Assembly: GCA_021324635.1 (NCBI GenBank)
Contig: JAJPIS010000125.1
Location: 1-33,724, forward strand
Direction of reading: 5' to 3'
DNA from: Gemmatimonadota bacterium
GTDB lineage: Bacteria > Gemmatimonadota > Gemmatimonadetes > Gemmatimonadales > Gemmatimonadaceae
DNA: 33,724 nucleotides
Program-made: the position numbers and the translations under genes
Part shown: one piece after another, positions 24,896 to 33,724 of the stretch
How the letters are laid out: each line of letters begins with the position of its first letter
Position numbering within the stretch: position 1 is the first letter of the stretch
The notes under the pieces: model-generated
Told to the model about the DNA's origin: nothing
Databases searched by the model: none
The model's input: the letters and a program-made list of their open reading frames with translations, nothing else

Positions 24896-26341
24896 TCATG
24901 ATCCGGGAAGGGGCGGGAAGACGCCGCCCGTCGGTCGCGGCGTGAGCCACACACCCTGCTTCATGCGCAGGCGGATCCGCTCCGTGTTGGCGAAGTCCTG
25001 CGTCGGGTCGCCGGTGAGGACGAGCAGGCTCGCTTCCGCGCCGTCGGCCAGCCGCCCGATCTGGCGATGCGGGAAGATGAACTGGGGTGTCGTCTGGGAC
25101 CACATGTGGAGGAGCGCGGCCGGGGTGAACACGCCGGTCGCCGCCAGGGCGCGCGCCTCGTCGGCGGAGCTGTGGCGGAACTGATCGCTCCCGACGAGCA
25201 GCTCCACTCCGGCATCACGGAGGAGTCGAAGGTTGGAGCGGACGACATCGCGCGCGCTCCGCCGCGCCCGCGTGGTGTCGTCGGGCCCCTGTTGTGCCGT
25301 CTGGTTGATGGTCGTGGAGACGGGGACGTGGCGCGAGGCCGCGAGCCGAGCGTCCGCGGGGTCGATGCGGAAGGTGGCCGCGCCGGCGGAGTCGAGGTAG
25401 AGGGGCAGGTGCGCGATATCGTCGACGCCGGCGAGGAGCGCGTTGTGGAAGTCGGCCGCGGTCTCGATGTGCGCCGAGACGTGCAACCCGGCCGCGTGCG
25501 CCCGCTGGACGATCCCGGCCACGAGCGTCGGGTCGATGCCGCGCCGCGCGCCATAGCGATCGTCGTCCCGCCGGCGCGCGTACTGCTCCGAGTAGCAGAG
25601 GAACACCTTCACCAGGTCCGGGTGATCGGCCATGAGCTTCGGCCAGACGCGGGCGATGTCGGCCGCGTTCCGCACCACGAAGACATACTGCTCCTGCTCG
25701 TCTCTCGTGGTCGGCTTGGCGATCGCTCCGATCGCCGCCAACTGGTCGATGACCTCGAGCGGGTGCCCACCCGGTCCGGTGAACCCCGGCCCGGCGGCGA
25801 TGAAGTCGACCGACGTCGGCCGATTGACGAGGCTGTCGACCGCCGGGCGAATGAGCGGAGAGTTGCTCAGGTCCCGCACGTAGAAGACGCCATCGAGCAG
25901 ATACCGCTCGACGTACGTGGGCACGAGCGTGCGCTCGAGCCAGTGGTTGTGCGACTCGCCATACGGCGGCACGACATATCCGCCCGCGAGATCGACGACC
26001 GAGTCGATGTGCGCCGGGCGGGTCAGGCGGAAGACGCTGTCGGCCACCCAGACGGTCCGGTCGACGAACCGGCTGCCATCGTCGGTCAGCCACCGGCCAC
26101 CACGGAGCTCGTACACGTGCGCCGCGCCGCCGCCCGCGGCGGCTGTCGCGCCGGCGTCCGCGTTCCCTCCGCCGCCCGCTCCGGAGCGCGACGAGCAGCC
26201 CAGCGCGAGCATCGTCAGTGCGACGACAGCCGTCAGCGCCGTCAGCCATGCCGCGGGTGCGATCCCCGCGGGCCCGCCCGCCGTCTCCGGCCCGGAGCCT
26301 GACCGCGTCTCGGTGGTCCCGCGCTGCGTGCCCGTTCTCAT
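24896..26341 (-). CDS. Lipoprotein amidohydrolase (metal-dependent hydrolase family)
   Basis: Protein of 481 residues. A polar N-terminus is followed by a hydrophobic helix and the lipobox LALGC (Cys49), so it is probably a lipoprotein facing the periplasm. Amidohydrolase metal motifs are ESHNH (His131, His133), LVKVFL (a likely carboxylated Lys), SAHIETAADF and DDIAHLPLY (two His), and LLVGSDQF (Asp). This set is complete for a binuclear site. Relatives include imidazolonepropionase-like proteins and periplasmic peptidases or amidases; the substrate is unknown. Its ATG overlaps the stop of the upstream aminotransferase gene (ATGA), and the BKACE gene starts 40 bp after its own stop. It therefore belongs to the catabolic operon. 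Confidence 0.87.
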   Translation of the reverse strand: MRTGTQRGTTETRSGSGPETAGGPAGIAPAAWLTALTAVVALTMLALGCSSRSGAGGGGNADAGATAAAGGGAAHVYELRGGRWLTDDGSRFVDRTVWVADSVFRLTRPAHIDSVVDLAGGYVVPPYGESHNHWLERTLVPTYVERYLLDGVFYVRDLSNSPLIRPAVDSLVNRPTSVDFIAAGPGFTGPGGHPLEVIDQLAAIGAIAKPTTRDEQEQYVFVVRNAADIARVWPKLMADHPDLVKVFLCYSEQYARRRDDDRYGARRGIDPTLVAGIVQRAHAAGLHVSAHIETAADFHNALLAGVDDIAHLPLYLDSAGAATFRIDPADARLAASRHVPVSTTINQTAQQGPDDTTRARRSARDVVRSNLRLLRDAGVELLVGSDQFRHSSADEARALAATGVFTPAALLHMWSQTTPQFIFPHRQIGRLADGAEASLLVLTGDPTQDFANTERIRLRMKQGVWLTPRPTGGVFPPLPGS

Positions 26342-27747
26342 GACAGCTCGCCCCCGGTGTGAAGCGTGACATCCGCGGCATTGGTGGCATCCGCGACCGC
26401 CGCGGCGGCCTCGCGGAAGGTGTGGATCACCAGATCGACATCGGCGTCCGTCATCGCCGTCGACAGCGCGAGCATCCCGCGCGGCGCGATGAAGACACCG
26501 CGCGTCAGAAGCCCGAGGTGCAGGAGGGCCGAGATGCGACGTGAGGCGGCGGCGCTCGCCGATCGGTAGTCGGAGACGCGGGCTCGCGATGGGTGGACGT
26601 GACCGAGTGAGCCGACGCCGGAGACCCGGGCTGGCAGTCCGACGGCATCGGCGGCGGCCTGCATCCCGGCCCGCAGCCGATCGCCCAAAGCATTGATGCG
26701 CGCGATCTCCGGGCCGGTCAGCAGCTCCAGCGCGACGCGCCCGACGGTCATCGTCCCCATGTTGCCGTTGAACGTGCCGGAGTGCGAGATCGCCTCGGGG
26801 TGCCGGGCATCGAAGGCGGCCATGATCGCGGCGCGCCCTCCGAACGCCCCGATCGGCAGACCGCCGCCGATGACCTTGCCGAGCGTCGTCAGGTCGGGCA
26901 CGACGCCGTACAGCTCCTGCGCCCCCCCGACCGCCAGCCGGAAGGTCACGACTTCGTCGAAGATGAGGAGCACGCCCGCGTCGCGAGTCGCGGCACGGAG
27001 CCCGCGCAGGAACGACTCGGTGGCCGGGATCACGCCCGCCGCTCCCATCACGGGCTCGACGATCACGGCCGCCAGCTCCTGGCGATGCCGCTCCACGAGC
27101 GCGCGCGTGGTCGGGAGGTCGTTGAACGGGGCGATGAGCACCTCGCCGGTCAGCCCGGGGGAGAGCCCCGCGCCGTCGGGCCGGCCGGCCGGCCAGGTCG
27201 GCGGCGCGGCCCCCGGGTCGACGCTCACCTCGGCGGCATCGTAGCTCCCGTGGTAGCCACCTTCCATCTTCAGCACTTTGGGGCGTCCCGTGTACGCGCG
27301 CGCGGCGCGCACGGCACCCATGACGGCTTCCGTCCCCGAGTTGGTGAAGCGCAGCCGCTCGATCGACGGCAGGCGGCGGACGATCGCCTCGGCGAGCGCG
27401 ATCTCCGCCTCGACGGGCGCGCCATGCGCCGTCCCCCGCGCGCCGCAGGAGGCGAGCGCCGCCACCAGCTCGGCACGCGCGTGCCCGTGCACGAGGGACG
27501 TGTAGTTGCCGAGGCAGTCGATGTAGACATTCCCGTCGACGTCGGTGAGCCGGCACCCGGCGCCGCGCTCCATGTAGGCGGGATAGGGCGAGTAGTAGGT
27601 GGCCGTGCGGGTGCTCCCGCCCGGCAGGGTTCGCAGGGCGCGCTCGTACAGGGCCCGCGACCGGGGTGTCCGGTCGCGGTGCGCGCGCTCGAGCGCCGCC
27701 GCGAGGGTCTCGAGCGTGGCCCCGGGGGCCGATCCGATCGTCGTCAT
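26338..27747 (-). CDS. Class III PLP aminotransferase, GSA-aminomutase/beta-amino-acid transaminase type
   Basis: Cytoplasmic PLP enzyme of 469 residues. PLP-binding elements are NSGTEAVM (about 136-143), IFDEVVTFR (Asp264) and TTLGKVIGGGLPIGA with Schiff-base Lys291. The N-terminus LPGGSTRTATYYSPYPAY (about 41-58) is like bacterial (S)-beta-amino-acid transaminases as much as glutamate-1-semialdehyde aminomutase. A housekeeping tetrapyrrole role is unlikely because of the peptidase/BKACE setting. Transamination of a beta-amino acid would yield a beta-keto acid, the substrate class of the BKACE encoded two genes downstream. The ATG at 27747 has GGAG 6 nt upstream; an open extension to 27858 overlaps the upstream gene and lacks motifs. 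Specificity is inferred. Confidence 0.88.
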   Translation of the reverse strand: MTTIGSAPGATLETLAAALERAHRDRTPRSRALYERALRTLPGGSTRTATYYSPYPAYMERGAGCRLTDVDGNVYIDCLGNYTSLVHGHARAELVAALASCGARGTAHGAPVEAEIALAEAIVRRLPSIERLRFTNSGTEAVMGAVRAARAYTGRPKVLKMEGGYHGSYDAAEVSVDPGAAPPTWPAGRPDGAGLSPGLTGEVLIAPFNDLPTTRALVERHRQELAAVIVEPVMGAAGVIPATESFLRGLRAATRDAGVLLIFDEVVTFRLAVGGAQELYGVVPDLTTLGKVIGGGLPIGAFGGRAAIMAAFDARHPEAISHSGTFNGNMGTMTVGRVALELLTGPEIARINALGDRLRAGMQAAADAVGLPARVSGVGSLGHVHPSRARVSDYRSASAAASRRISALLHLGLLTRGVFIAPRGMLALSTAMTDADVDLVIHTFREAAAAVADATNAADVTLHTGGELS

Positions 27748-27805
27748 GACCGCTCCGAGTGAGAGTACCGTGAGTCGACGGGCGCCGGCATCGGCGTGGC
27801 CGCGC

Positions 27806-30800
27806 TCATTGATGATCCCAGCTGTCGACCGGGCGGCGGTCCGACCGGAGGGCGTCATCGTTGGCCCAGGGCCGGGGACCGTAGGGGCGCCGATCGGGCC
27901 AGATCTCGTCCAGCGTCGCGGCGTCGTACAGCCGGCCGGCCTTCATCACGTCGCGGACCTGTCGCGTGTTCCGGATGTCGTCGAGTGGATTGGCGTCCAG
28001 CACGTCCAGGTCCGCGATCTTGCCGACGGCGAGCGACCCGATATCGTGGTCGAGTCCGACGTACGACGCGCCCTGACAGGTGCCGACCTCGAGGGCTTCC
28101 ATGGGCGAGAGCGCGAGCCCGTCCGACCAGAGATCCCACAGGGCGTCGATGCCCGGCCACTCGCCGTGCCCGCCGATCGCGCCCCGGGCGCCGGCGTGCA
28201 GCATGTCGGCCATCCCTTCGGCGAGCATCGGCACCGCGTACTCGGCCAGCGGTCGGCGCACGTCGTACCGCGCGAGCGCGAGCTCGCGCCAGGGCACGAA
28301 CCGCCGTTGCCGGGGGTCCGGCCACAGATCGCTCTGCACGAGCCAGTACTCCTCGGCCCGAAGCTGCGGGCTGCTCACCGTCAGGGTCGCCGAGTACTCG
28401 ATCCCGGCCTGCCCGAAAAAGCGCGACGCGTCGGAATAGAGGGGGGAGTACGGGAGGTTGTGCTCCCATCCCGGATGTCCGTCGATGATGAACGCGAGGT
28501 CGCGAAAGAGGTCTTCACCCTCGGCGGTGGTCGTCACGCCGGCCTCTCGCGCCGCCTGGGCCAGCATCTGCCGCTCGACGCGCGACGGTTGGTGATAGTC
28601 CTTGATCGTGACCGCCCCCCACTCGACGAGGCGCCGCACGATGTCCTGGGCGTCGCGGTAGCCGTGGATGTCGCTCGACGGCCCGAAGCCGATGACCGGG
28701 TCGCCGGCGCTGTAGGTGCGCGGCCCGATGATCTCGCCTGCCTCGATCAGCTCGGCGATCGGGAACGCCGGGTCGGACTCGGTCGCCGGGTCGAGGACCG
28801 TCGTCACGCCATAGGTCAGATAGCGCGCCGACTCCTCGCGGTGGCGCTCGATCACGCCACCCACGCCGTGCAGGTTGTGGGCGTGCATGTCGACGAGCCC
28901 CGGGATGATCGTCTTGCCGGCCACATCGATGACGCGATCGACTCCCGTCGTGTCGCAGCTCGCGACGTCGCCGACGCAGGCGATCCGGCTGCCACGGACG
29001 ACGATCGTTCCGCGCTCGATCACCCGCCGCGCATCGAGCGTGACGAGTCGCGCACCGACGAGTGCCACCGATCCCCCGGGCGTCGGCCGCGGCACCCGAA
29101 CATGGATGCGGAGCGTGTCCGACCGGCCGGAGACCACGTCGGTCACGTAGTAGCGGTTGCCGCTCACGTACTCGACCGTGCGGGCGTCCCGCCAGTGCGG
29201 GTAGAGGCCGCCCTGATGGGTGAGTCGCCGGACGGCGGGGCCGTCGAGCCTGATCGTGTCGGCCTGGGTCGTATCGGCGGGCAGGTGCCGACGCCGCGCG
29301 CGCGAGGCACCGAGCGGCGCGACATAGAGGTCGAAGTGCCGCGTGAAGGCGACCCAGCGGCCATCGGGCGAGAGCGCGACGTCGCCCCCGGGGGTGACGA
29401 CGGCGCGCGAGTCGGTGCCACCCGTGGTGCCGTGGGCCGGGCCATCCGATGCGCCGTCGACTCGCCGCACGCGCCACGCCTCCCGCGGGATCTCGCCGTG
29501 CCGCGAGGGGGCGAGGAGATCCGGCTCCGGCACCTGCTCGGCGACATAGATGCCACCGTCGCGAGTCACGCTCGCGCGCGTCAACTGATCGATCTCCGTG
29601 AGCGGCACCGCCGGCCCGCCGTCGCGCGGGACACGGGAGAGCTCCCACCACTGGTTCGCGCTCCAGGGCTCGCCGCGCGCGGTCGCACCGGTCCCCCGGG
29701 TGACGAGGATCGAGCGCCCGTCCGCCGCCCACACCGGGTAGTGATACTCGCCGGGCTCGGACGTCAGGCGGCGCGGGGCCCCGCCGTCGGTGTCGATCCG
29801 CCAGACCGCCCCGCGCGCGACATCGTCCCAGGTGGCGACCGCGAGCGCGCGCCCGTCCGGGGACCACGCGGAGGCGAGCGCGAACGGCCGCTGCGAGTCG
29901 GCGACCGGCGGGGCCGCGAGTGCCGCGACGGCGTGCGGCGTGCCGTTGGGAAGGTCCATCGTCCACAGCCGGCCGAGGGCCTCGAAGGCCAAGCGCTTGC
30001 CATCGGGCGAGGAGGCCGGCCAGCGGATGAAGTGGGATTCCACCGAATCGTCGGTGAGCCGCACGCGGGACCGGACCGACTCGGAGATCTCCCGGTGGAC
30101 CCGCGCCGTGAACGGGATCGTCTCGACCCGTCCCGTCGCCACCCAGAGCCGCCGGATCTTGCCGCCCTGCGGGACGATGAGCGATCGCCCGTCCTTCGCC
30201 CACCGATACCCGGGGATCACCTTCATGTGCCGCACCGCATTCCCCTGCGTCGCGTCGCTCTCGATCGGGTCCATGGCGAGCCGTTCGGCGCCCGTGTGCA
30301 GGTCCCGCAGCCACAGCGCGGTCCGCACGTTGTAGGGGTGCCCGCGATACTCGATCGATCCGCCCGGGAGCCGCCGGCCGAAGGCCAGCCACCGTCCGTC
30401 GGGGGAGACCTCGGGCGCGAACTCGACGACGTCCGCGCCGCGGTAGAGGTGTGGGCTGGACGGCGGCGAGAGGTTGCGCACCCGTCCGGTGGCCAGCTCC
30501 AGCCGCTGAATGGCCTGCCCCTCCGTCACGCCGTCGCCGTCGCGCAGCATTGACGACCGGTAGAAATAGAGAAAGCGTCCGTCGGGGGATGGCGCGGGCC
30601 AGTAGTACTGAGACTCCATGGACGAGAGGAGCTCGTGCGCCCTGCCCACGGCCACGGTCGCCGGTGCCCGGTCCAATCGCGCGCGGATGTGGGGGCCTCC
30701 GGCGGCGCCACGGCTCGCGATCGGCCCGGCGGCGCCGGGCGCGACGTCCACCGGGAAGCTCGCGATCGTGGTCCGGTGGAGCTCCCAGTCCAGCACCGTC

Positions 30801-32716
30801 GGAAAGACCCGGACGGCGACGATCGTCCGGCCGTCGGGCATCCAGGCGGGCTGTCGGATCCGGGATCCGCGGTCGAGAAAGACCGGACGGGGGTCGGATC
30901 CGTCGGCGTTCATGACCCACAGGTTGTCCTGGCCGCCGATGCGGTCCGACACGAAGGCGATGCGCGAGCCGTCGGGCGAGTAGCGCGGGTGGTAGTTGAG
31001 GGCGGCGCCGCTGCTCTGCGTGAGGCACTCGGCGCTGCCGCCGGTGGCCGGCACGCGGTAGATCTGGCCCAGGAGGTCGAACACGACCCACCGTCCATCT
31101 GGTGCGATGTCGACCGACTCGAACGTCGCCTCGCTCGTGGTGAAGTCGATCGTGCGGGTCCGGCCGCGTGTCCGTGTCACATCCCACGCCGTGTCGGCCC
31201 GCGTGGTCAGGGAGGGCGGCACCGTCCGCAACCGCAGGGAGAGGCGCTCGGTGCCCCGCAGCACGGTGAGCGCGATCGGCTGCCCGCGGGTCGCGTCGAG
31301 CATGTGGTGGAGCGTCCGCGTGCCGGCGCTCCGCGGGAGCGGGCTGCCGTCGGCCGCGATCACGATGTCGCCGGGGCGCAAGCCGGCACTGTCGGCCCCG
31401 AGGCCGGCGACGACGGCCAGGACCTTGATGCCACCGTGTGCCGCGTCGAGGTGTGCGACGCCGCGCTCGGCATCGGTGAGTGTCGCCGCCTCGAGCCCCG
31501 GATCGAACGGCGACGCGCAGCGCGAGTCGAGGTCCGCGATGCGCGTCCCGTTGCGACAGAGCGGCCGCGACCCACGGGGCGGGGGAGCCGAATCCTCGGT
31601 GAGCTGGAGCAGGAGCGCGAGGGCGAAGCGCGCGCGGGCAGTGTAGGCCGGAAAGTCGAACTTCTGCCACTCGTCGGACGGCAGGTGCATGTCGTCGTCA
31701 CGATTGACGCCGAACACGATCGCCGGGAGCCCGCGCATGGCGAACCCGAAGTGGTCGCTGTCCTGGATCACCTCCCGGGTGAGCACGTGCACGTGCACAC
31801 CGGTCGCGGCGCCCGCGCGGGCCAGCAGGGCCGGCCAGGCGGGACTCGTCCCCACATCCATCGCGATCGGATCGGTCTCGGGGTGCCGCCCCATCTGCTC
31901 CATCGTGAACATCGCCACGTGCCGGGCCCAGGGGAGCGGTGGCGCGGCGACGTAGTGGAGTGAGCCGAGCAGCCCCGGCTCCTCACCACCAAACGTCGCC
32001 AGCACGACCGTGCGCCGGAGGTGCACCCCCGACTGCGTGAGCGCGCGCGCGATCGCCAGCACGACGCCCACGGACGAGGCGTTGTCGTCGGCGCTGTTCC
32101 AGATGCTGTCCCGCAGCGGTCCCTGGCCGGGCGGCATGGCGCGTCCGGGGTCGGCCTCGCCGATCCGTCCCTGCCCATCGTGGTGCGCGCCGATGACGAC
32201 GACCTCGCGGGCGAGCCTCGGGTCGCTGCCCGGGATGACCGCCAGCACGTTCTCGGACTCGAGGACATCGCCGGGGTGCACCGGGTGCGGCGGCGCGAAC
32301 GGGAAGCGCTGGAGGTACGATCGCCCGGTCGGGGTCGAGTCGCCGAGCGGCTGGAGACCGAGCGCCGCGAACGCGCGCGCCACGTACTCGGCGGCCTGGC
32401 GCTCGCCCGCGTAGCCGGCCCCGCGGCCGCCGTAGGCATCGCTCGCGAGCTCGGAGACGTCGCGCCGGAGCCCCTCGGCGGTGATCGCGGGCTCGGCGGC
32501 CCGGAGCAGCGAATCGACGTGCGCCGACACGCGGCCGCCGCCGGCCGTGTCCCGGACGGCCGGGGCGGCCGGGGCGGCCCCGGGCGTTCCCGGGGCGACC
32601 GTCACCCCGCCGCCGCCCCGCCGGTCGGCGTGCCCCGCGGCCCCGGTCAAAGCGGCGGCGAGTGCCAGCGCCGCGAGTCCCGGCCGCCTTCCGTTTTTGG
32701 ATCCAGAATCCGACAT
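27806..32716 (-). CDS. Exported M28 peptidase-PDZ-TolB-like propeller-amidohydrolase fusion
   Basis: One uninterrupted chain of 1636 residues with a signal peptide (LAALALAAALTGAAGHA). Residues ~60-375 are an M28 zinc peptidase: AHHDG (His178, Asp180), SADDNASS (Asp211), GGEEPGLLGS (Glu245, Glu246), MEQMGR (Glu273 where Asp is usual) and DMHLPSD (His344). Residues ~415-500 form a PDZ-like domain (GLRPGDIVIAADG). Residues ~525-1205 contain many SPDGR-type blades of a TolB-like propeller. Residues ~1215-1600 are an amidohydrolase: DMHAH (His1278, His1280), TIKDYH (Lys1372), GHPGWEH and GAIGGHGEW. Both metal sites look complete. It probably degrades peptides in the periplasm. It lies 58 bp upstream of the aminotransferase gene. 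An ATG at 32731 would add five residues. Confidence 0.9.
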   Translation of the reverse strand: MSDSGSKNGRRPGLAALALAAALTGAAGHADRRGGGGVTVAPGTPGAAPAAPAVRDTAGGGRVSAHVDSLLRAAEPAITAEGLRRDVSELASDAYGGRGAGYAGERQAAEYVARAFAALGLQPLGDSTPTGRSYLQRFPFAPPHPVHPGDVLESENVLAVIPGSDPRLAREVVVIGAHHDGQGRIGEADPGRAMPPGQGPLRDSIWNSADDNASSVGVVLAIARALTQSGVHLRRTVVLATFGGEEPGLLGSLHYVAAPPLPWARHVAMFTMEQMGRHPETDPIAMDVGTSPAWPALLARAGAATGVHVHVLTREVIQDSDHFGFAMRGLPAIVFGVNRDDDMHLPSDEWQKFDFPAYTARARFALALLLQLTEDSAPPPRGSRPLCRNGTRIADLDSRCASPFDPGLEAATLTDAERGVAHLDAAHGGIKVLAVVAGLGADSAGLRPGDIVIAADGSPLPRSAGTRTLHHMLDATRGQPIALTVLRGTERLSLRLRTVPPSLTTRADTAWDVTRTRGRTRTIDFTTSEATFESVDIAPDGRWVVFDLLGQIYRVPATGGSAECLTQSSGAALNYHPRYSPDGSRIAFVSDRIGGQDNLWVMNADGSDPRPVFLDRGSRIRQPAWMPDGRTIVAVRVFPTVLDWELHRTTIASFPVDVAPGAAGPIASRGAAGGPHIRARLDRAPATVAVGRAHELLSSMESQYYWPAPSPDGRFLYFYRSSMLRDGDGVTEGQAIQRLELATGRVRNLSPPSSPHLYRGADVVEFAPEVSPDGRWLAFGRRLPGGSIEYRGHPYNVRTALWLRDLHTGAERLAMDPIESDATQGNAVRHMKVIPGYRWAKDGRSLIVPQGGKIRRLWVATGRVETIPFTARVHREISESVRSRVRLTDDSVESHFIRWPASSPDGKRLAFEALGRLWTMDLPNGTPHAVAALAAPPVADSQRPFALASAWSPDGRALAVATWDDVARGAVWRIDTDGGAPRRLTSEPGEYHYPVWAADGRSILVTRGTGATARGEPWSANQWWELSRVPRDGGPAVPLTEIDQLTRASVTRDGGIYVAEQVPEPDLLAPSRHGEIPREAWRVRRVDGASDGPAHGTTGGTDSRAVVTPGGDVALSPDGRWVAFTRHFDLYVAPLGASRARRRHLPADTTQADTIRLDGPAVRRLTHQGGLYPHWRDARTVEYVSGNRYYVTDVVSGRSDTLRIHVRVPRPTPGGSVALVGARLVTLDARRVIERGTIVVRGSRIACVGDVASCDTTGVDRVIDVAGKTIIPGLVDMHAHNLHGVGGVIERHREESARYLTYGVTTVLDPATESDPAFPIAELIEAGEIIGPRTYSAGDPVIGFGPSSDIHGYRDAQDIVRRLVEWGAVTIKDYHQPSRVERQMLAQAAREAGVTTTAEGEDLFRDLAFIIDGHPGWEHNLPYSPLYSDASRFFGQAGIEYSATLTVSSPQLRAEEYWLVQSDLWPDPRQRRFVPWRELALARYDVRRPLAEYAVPMLAEGMADMLHAGARGAIGGHGEWPGIDALWDLWSDGLALSPMEALEVGTCQGASYVGLDHDIGSLAVGKIADLDVLDANPLDDIRNTRQVRDVMKAGRLYDAATLDEIWPDRRPYGPRPWANDDALRSDRRPVDSWDHQ

Positions 32717-32756
32717 GGTGGGACCGAACATACGGCGCCCGCCCCGCCGGGGCAAG

Positions 32757-32780
32757 GTAGGGGCGGCATTCATGCCGCCC
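32757..32780. repeat. Inverted third copy of the palindromic repeat
   Basis: This is the exact reverse complement of the core plus CTAC seen at 6642-6665 and 6830-6853: GTAG followed by GGGCGGCATTCATGCCGCCC. It lies 41 bp upstream of the fusion gene, in the divergent intergenic region with the GntR gene. A degenerate half-copy is visible at about 16379-16392. Confidence 0.85.
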
Positions 32781-32820
32781 GTGGGGGACGTGCGCGACCG
32801 TAGGGGGGGCGGCGGGGTGC

Positions 32821-32859
32821 TTGCGGAATCGCTCGCCCGAACGGATTTTGTATCCGCAA
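32821..32859. promoter_or_regulatory. Inverted repeat, candidate operator for the divergent GntR regulator
   Basis: TTGCGGA at 32821-32827 is exactly mirrored by TCCGCAA at 32853-32859, with centres 32 bp apart (about three helix turns). It lies between the divergent gntR-type gene and the catabolic operon, 34 bp before the regulator's ATG. The right half overlaps TTGTATCCGCAA, which loosely resembles FCD-type operators. Suggestive only. Confidence 0.35.
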
Positions 32860-32893
32860 TGACCAGCCTGTTGCCAACACGCGCCGACCGCCG

Positions 32894-33724
<831 letters not shown>

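Overview
This window is very GC-rich chromosomal DNA that looks like a member of the Gemmatimonadota or a close relative. The assignment is inferred from gene content: paired DUF5916 outer-membrane proteins, a TolB-propeller amidohydrolase, P1-, M16- and M28-family peptidases, a kinase with a periplasmic domain, and many small beta-barrel proteins. Dispersed GGGCGGCAT-type palindromes are also consistent with it. No rRNA, tRNA, CRISPR array, phage or insertion sequence was recognised. The right end (33618-33724) is almost pure C and is probably an assembly artefact at a contig end.

Layout. 6-1727 (minus): a membrane Ser/Thr kinase fused to an LprI-like (DUF1311) periplasmic domain, apparently starting at a non-standard ATA codon. 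2024-3529 (plus): an APC amino-acid permease. 3510-5240 (minus): a secreted esterase. 5354-6413 (plus): an O-methyltransferase and a VOC-fold protein. 6414-7170: a non-coding region filled with palindromic repeats. 7171-9016 (plus): Hsp20 with a strong terminator, then a small conserved protein overlapping a methyltransferase. 9001-10297 (minus): an SGNH hydrolase and a beta-barrel protein. 10577-17020 (plus): two tandem DUF5916 proteins, a flavin-binding (PNPOx-fold) protein and another small barrel. 17076-21156 (plus): three genes with overlapping start and stop codons, encoding a P1 (DmpA/BapA-type) aminopeptidase and an active plus an apparently inactive M16 peptidase subunit.

The most interesting part is the minus-strand block 32716-22316, with an arginase-family gene (22174-21260) after it and a divergent GntR/FCD regulator (32894 onward) before it. 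In transcription order it encodes a 1636-residue fusion of M28 peptidase, PDZ, TolB-like propeller and amidohydrolase; a class III aminotransferase resembling beta-amino-acid transaminases; a lipoprotein amidohydrolase; a beta-keto-acid cleavage enzyme (BKACE); and an APC permease. Two of its junctions are ATGA overlaps. My reading, which is inference, is a peptide or beta-amino-acid scavenging pathway: periplasmic hydrolysis, uptake, transamination to a beta-keto acid, then acetyl-CoA-dependent cleavage. The P1 peptidase operon on the other strand could supply substrate.
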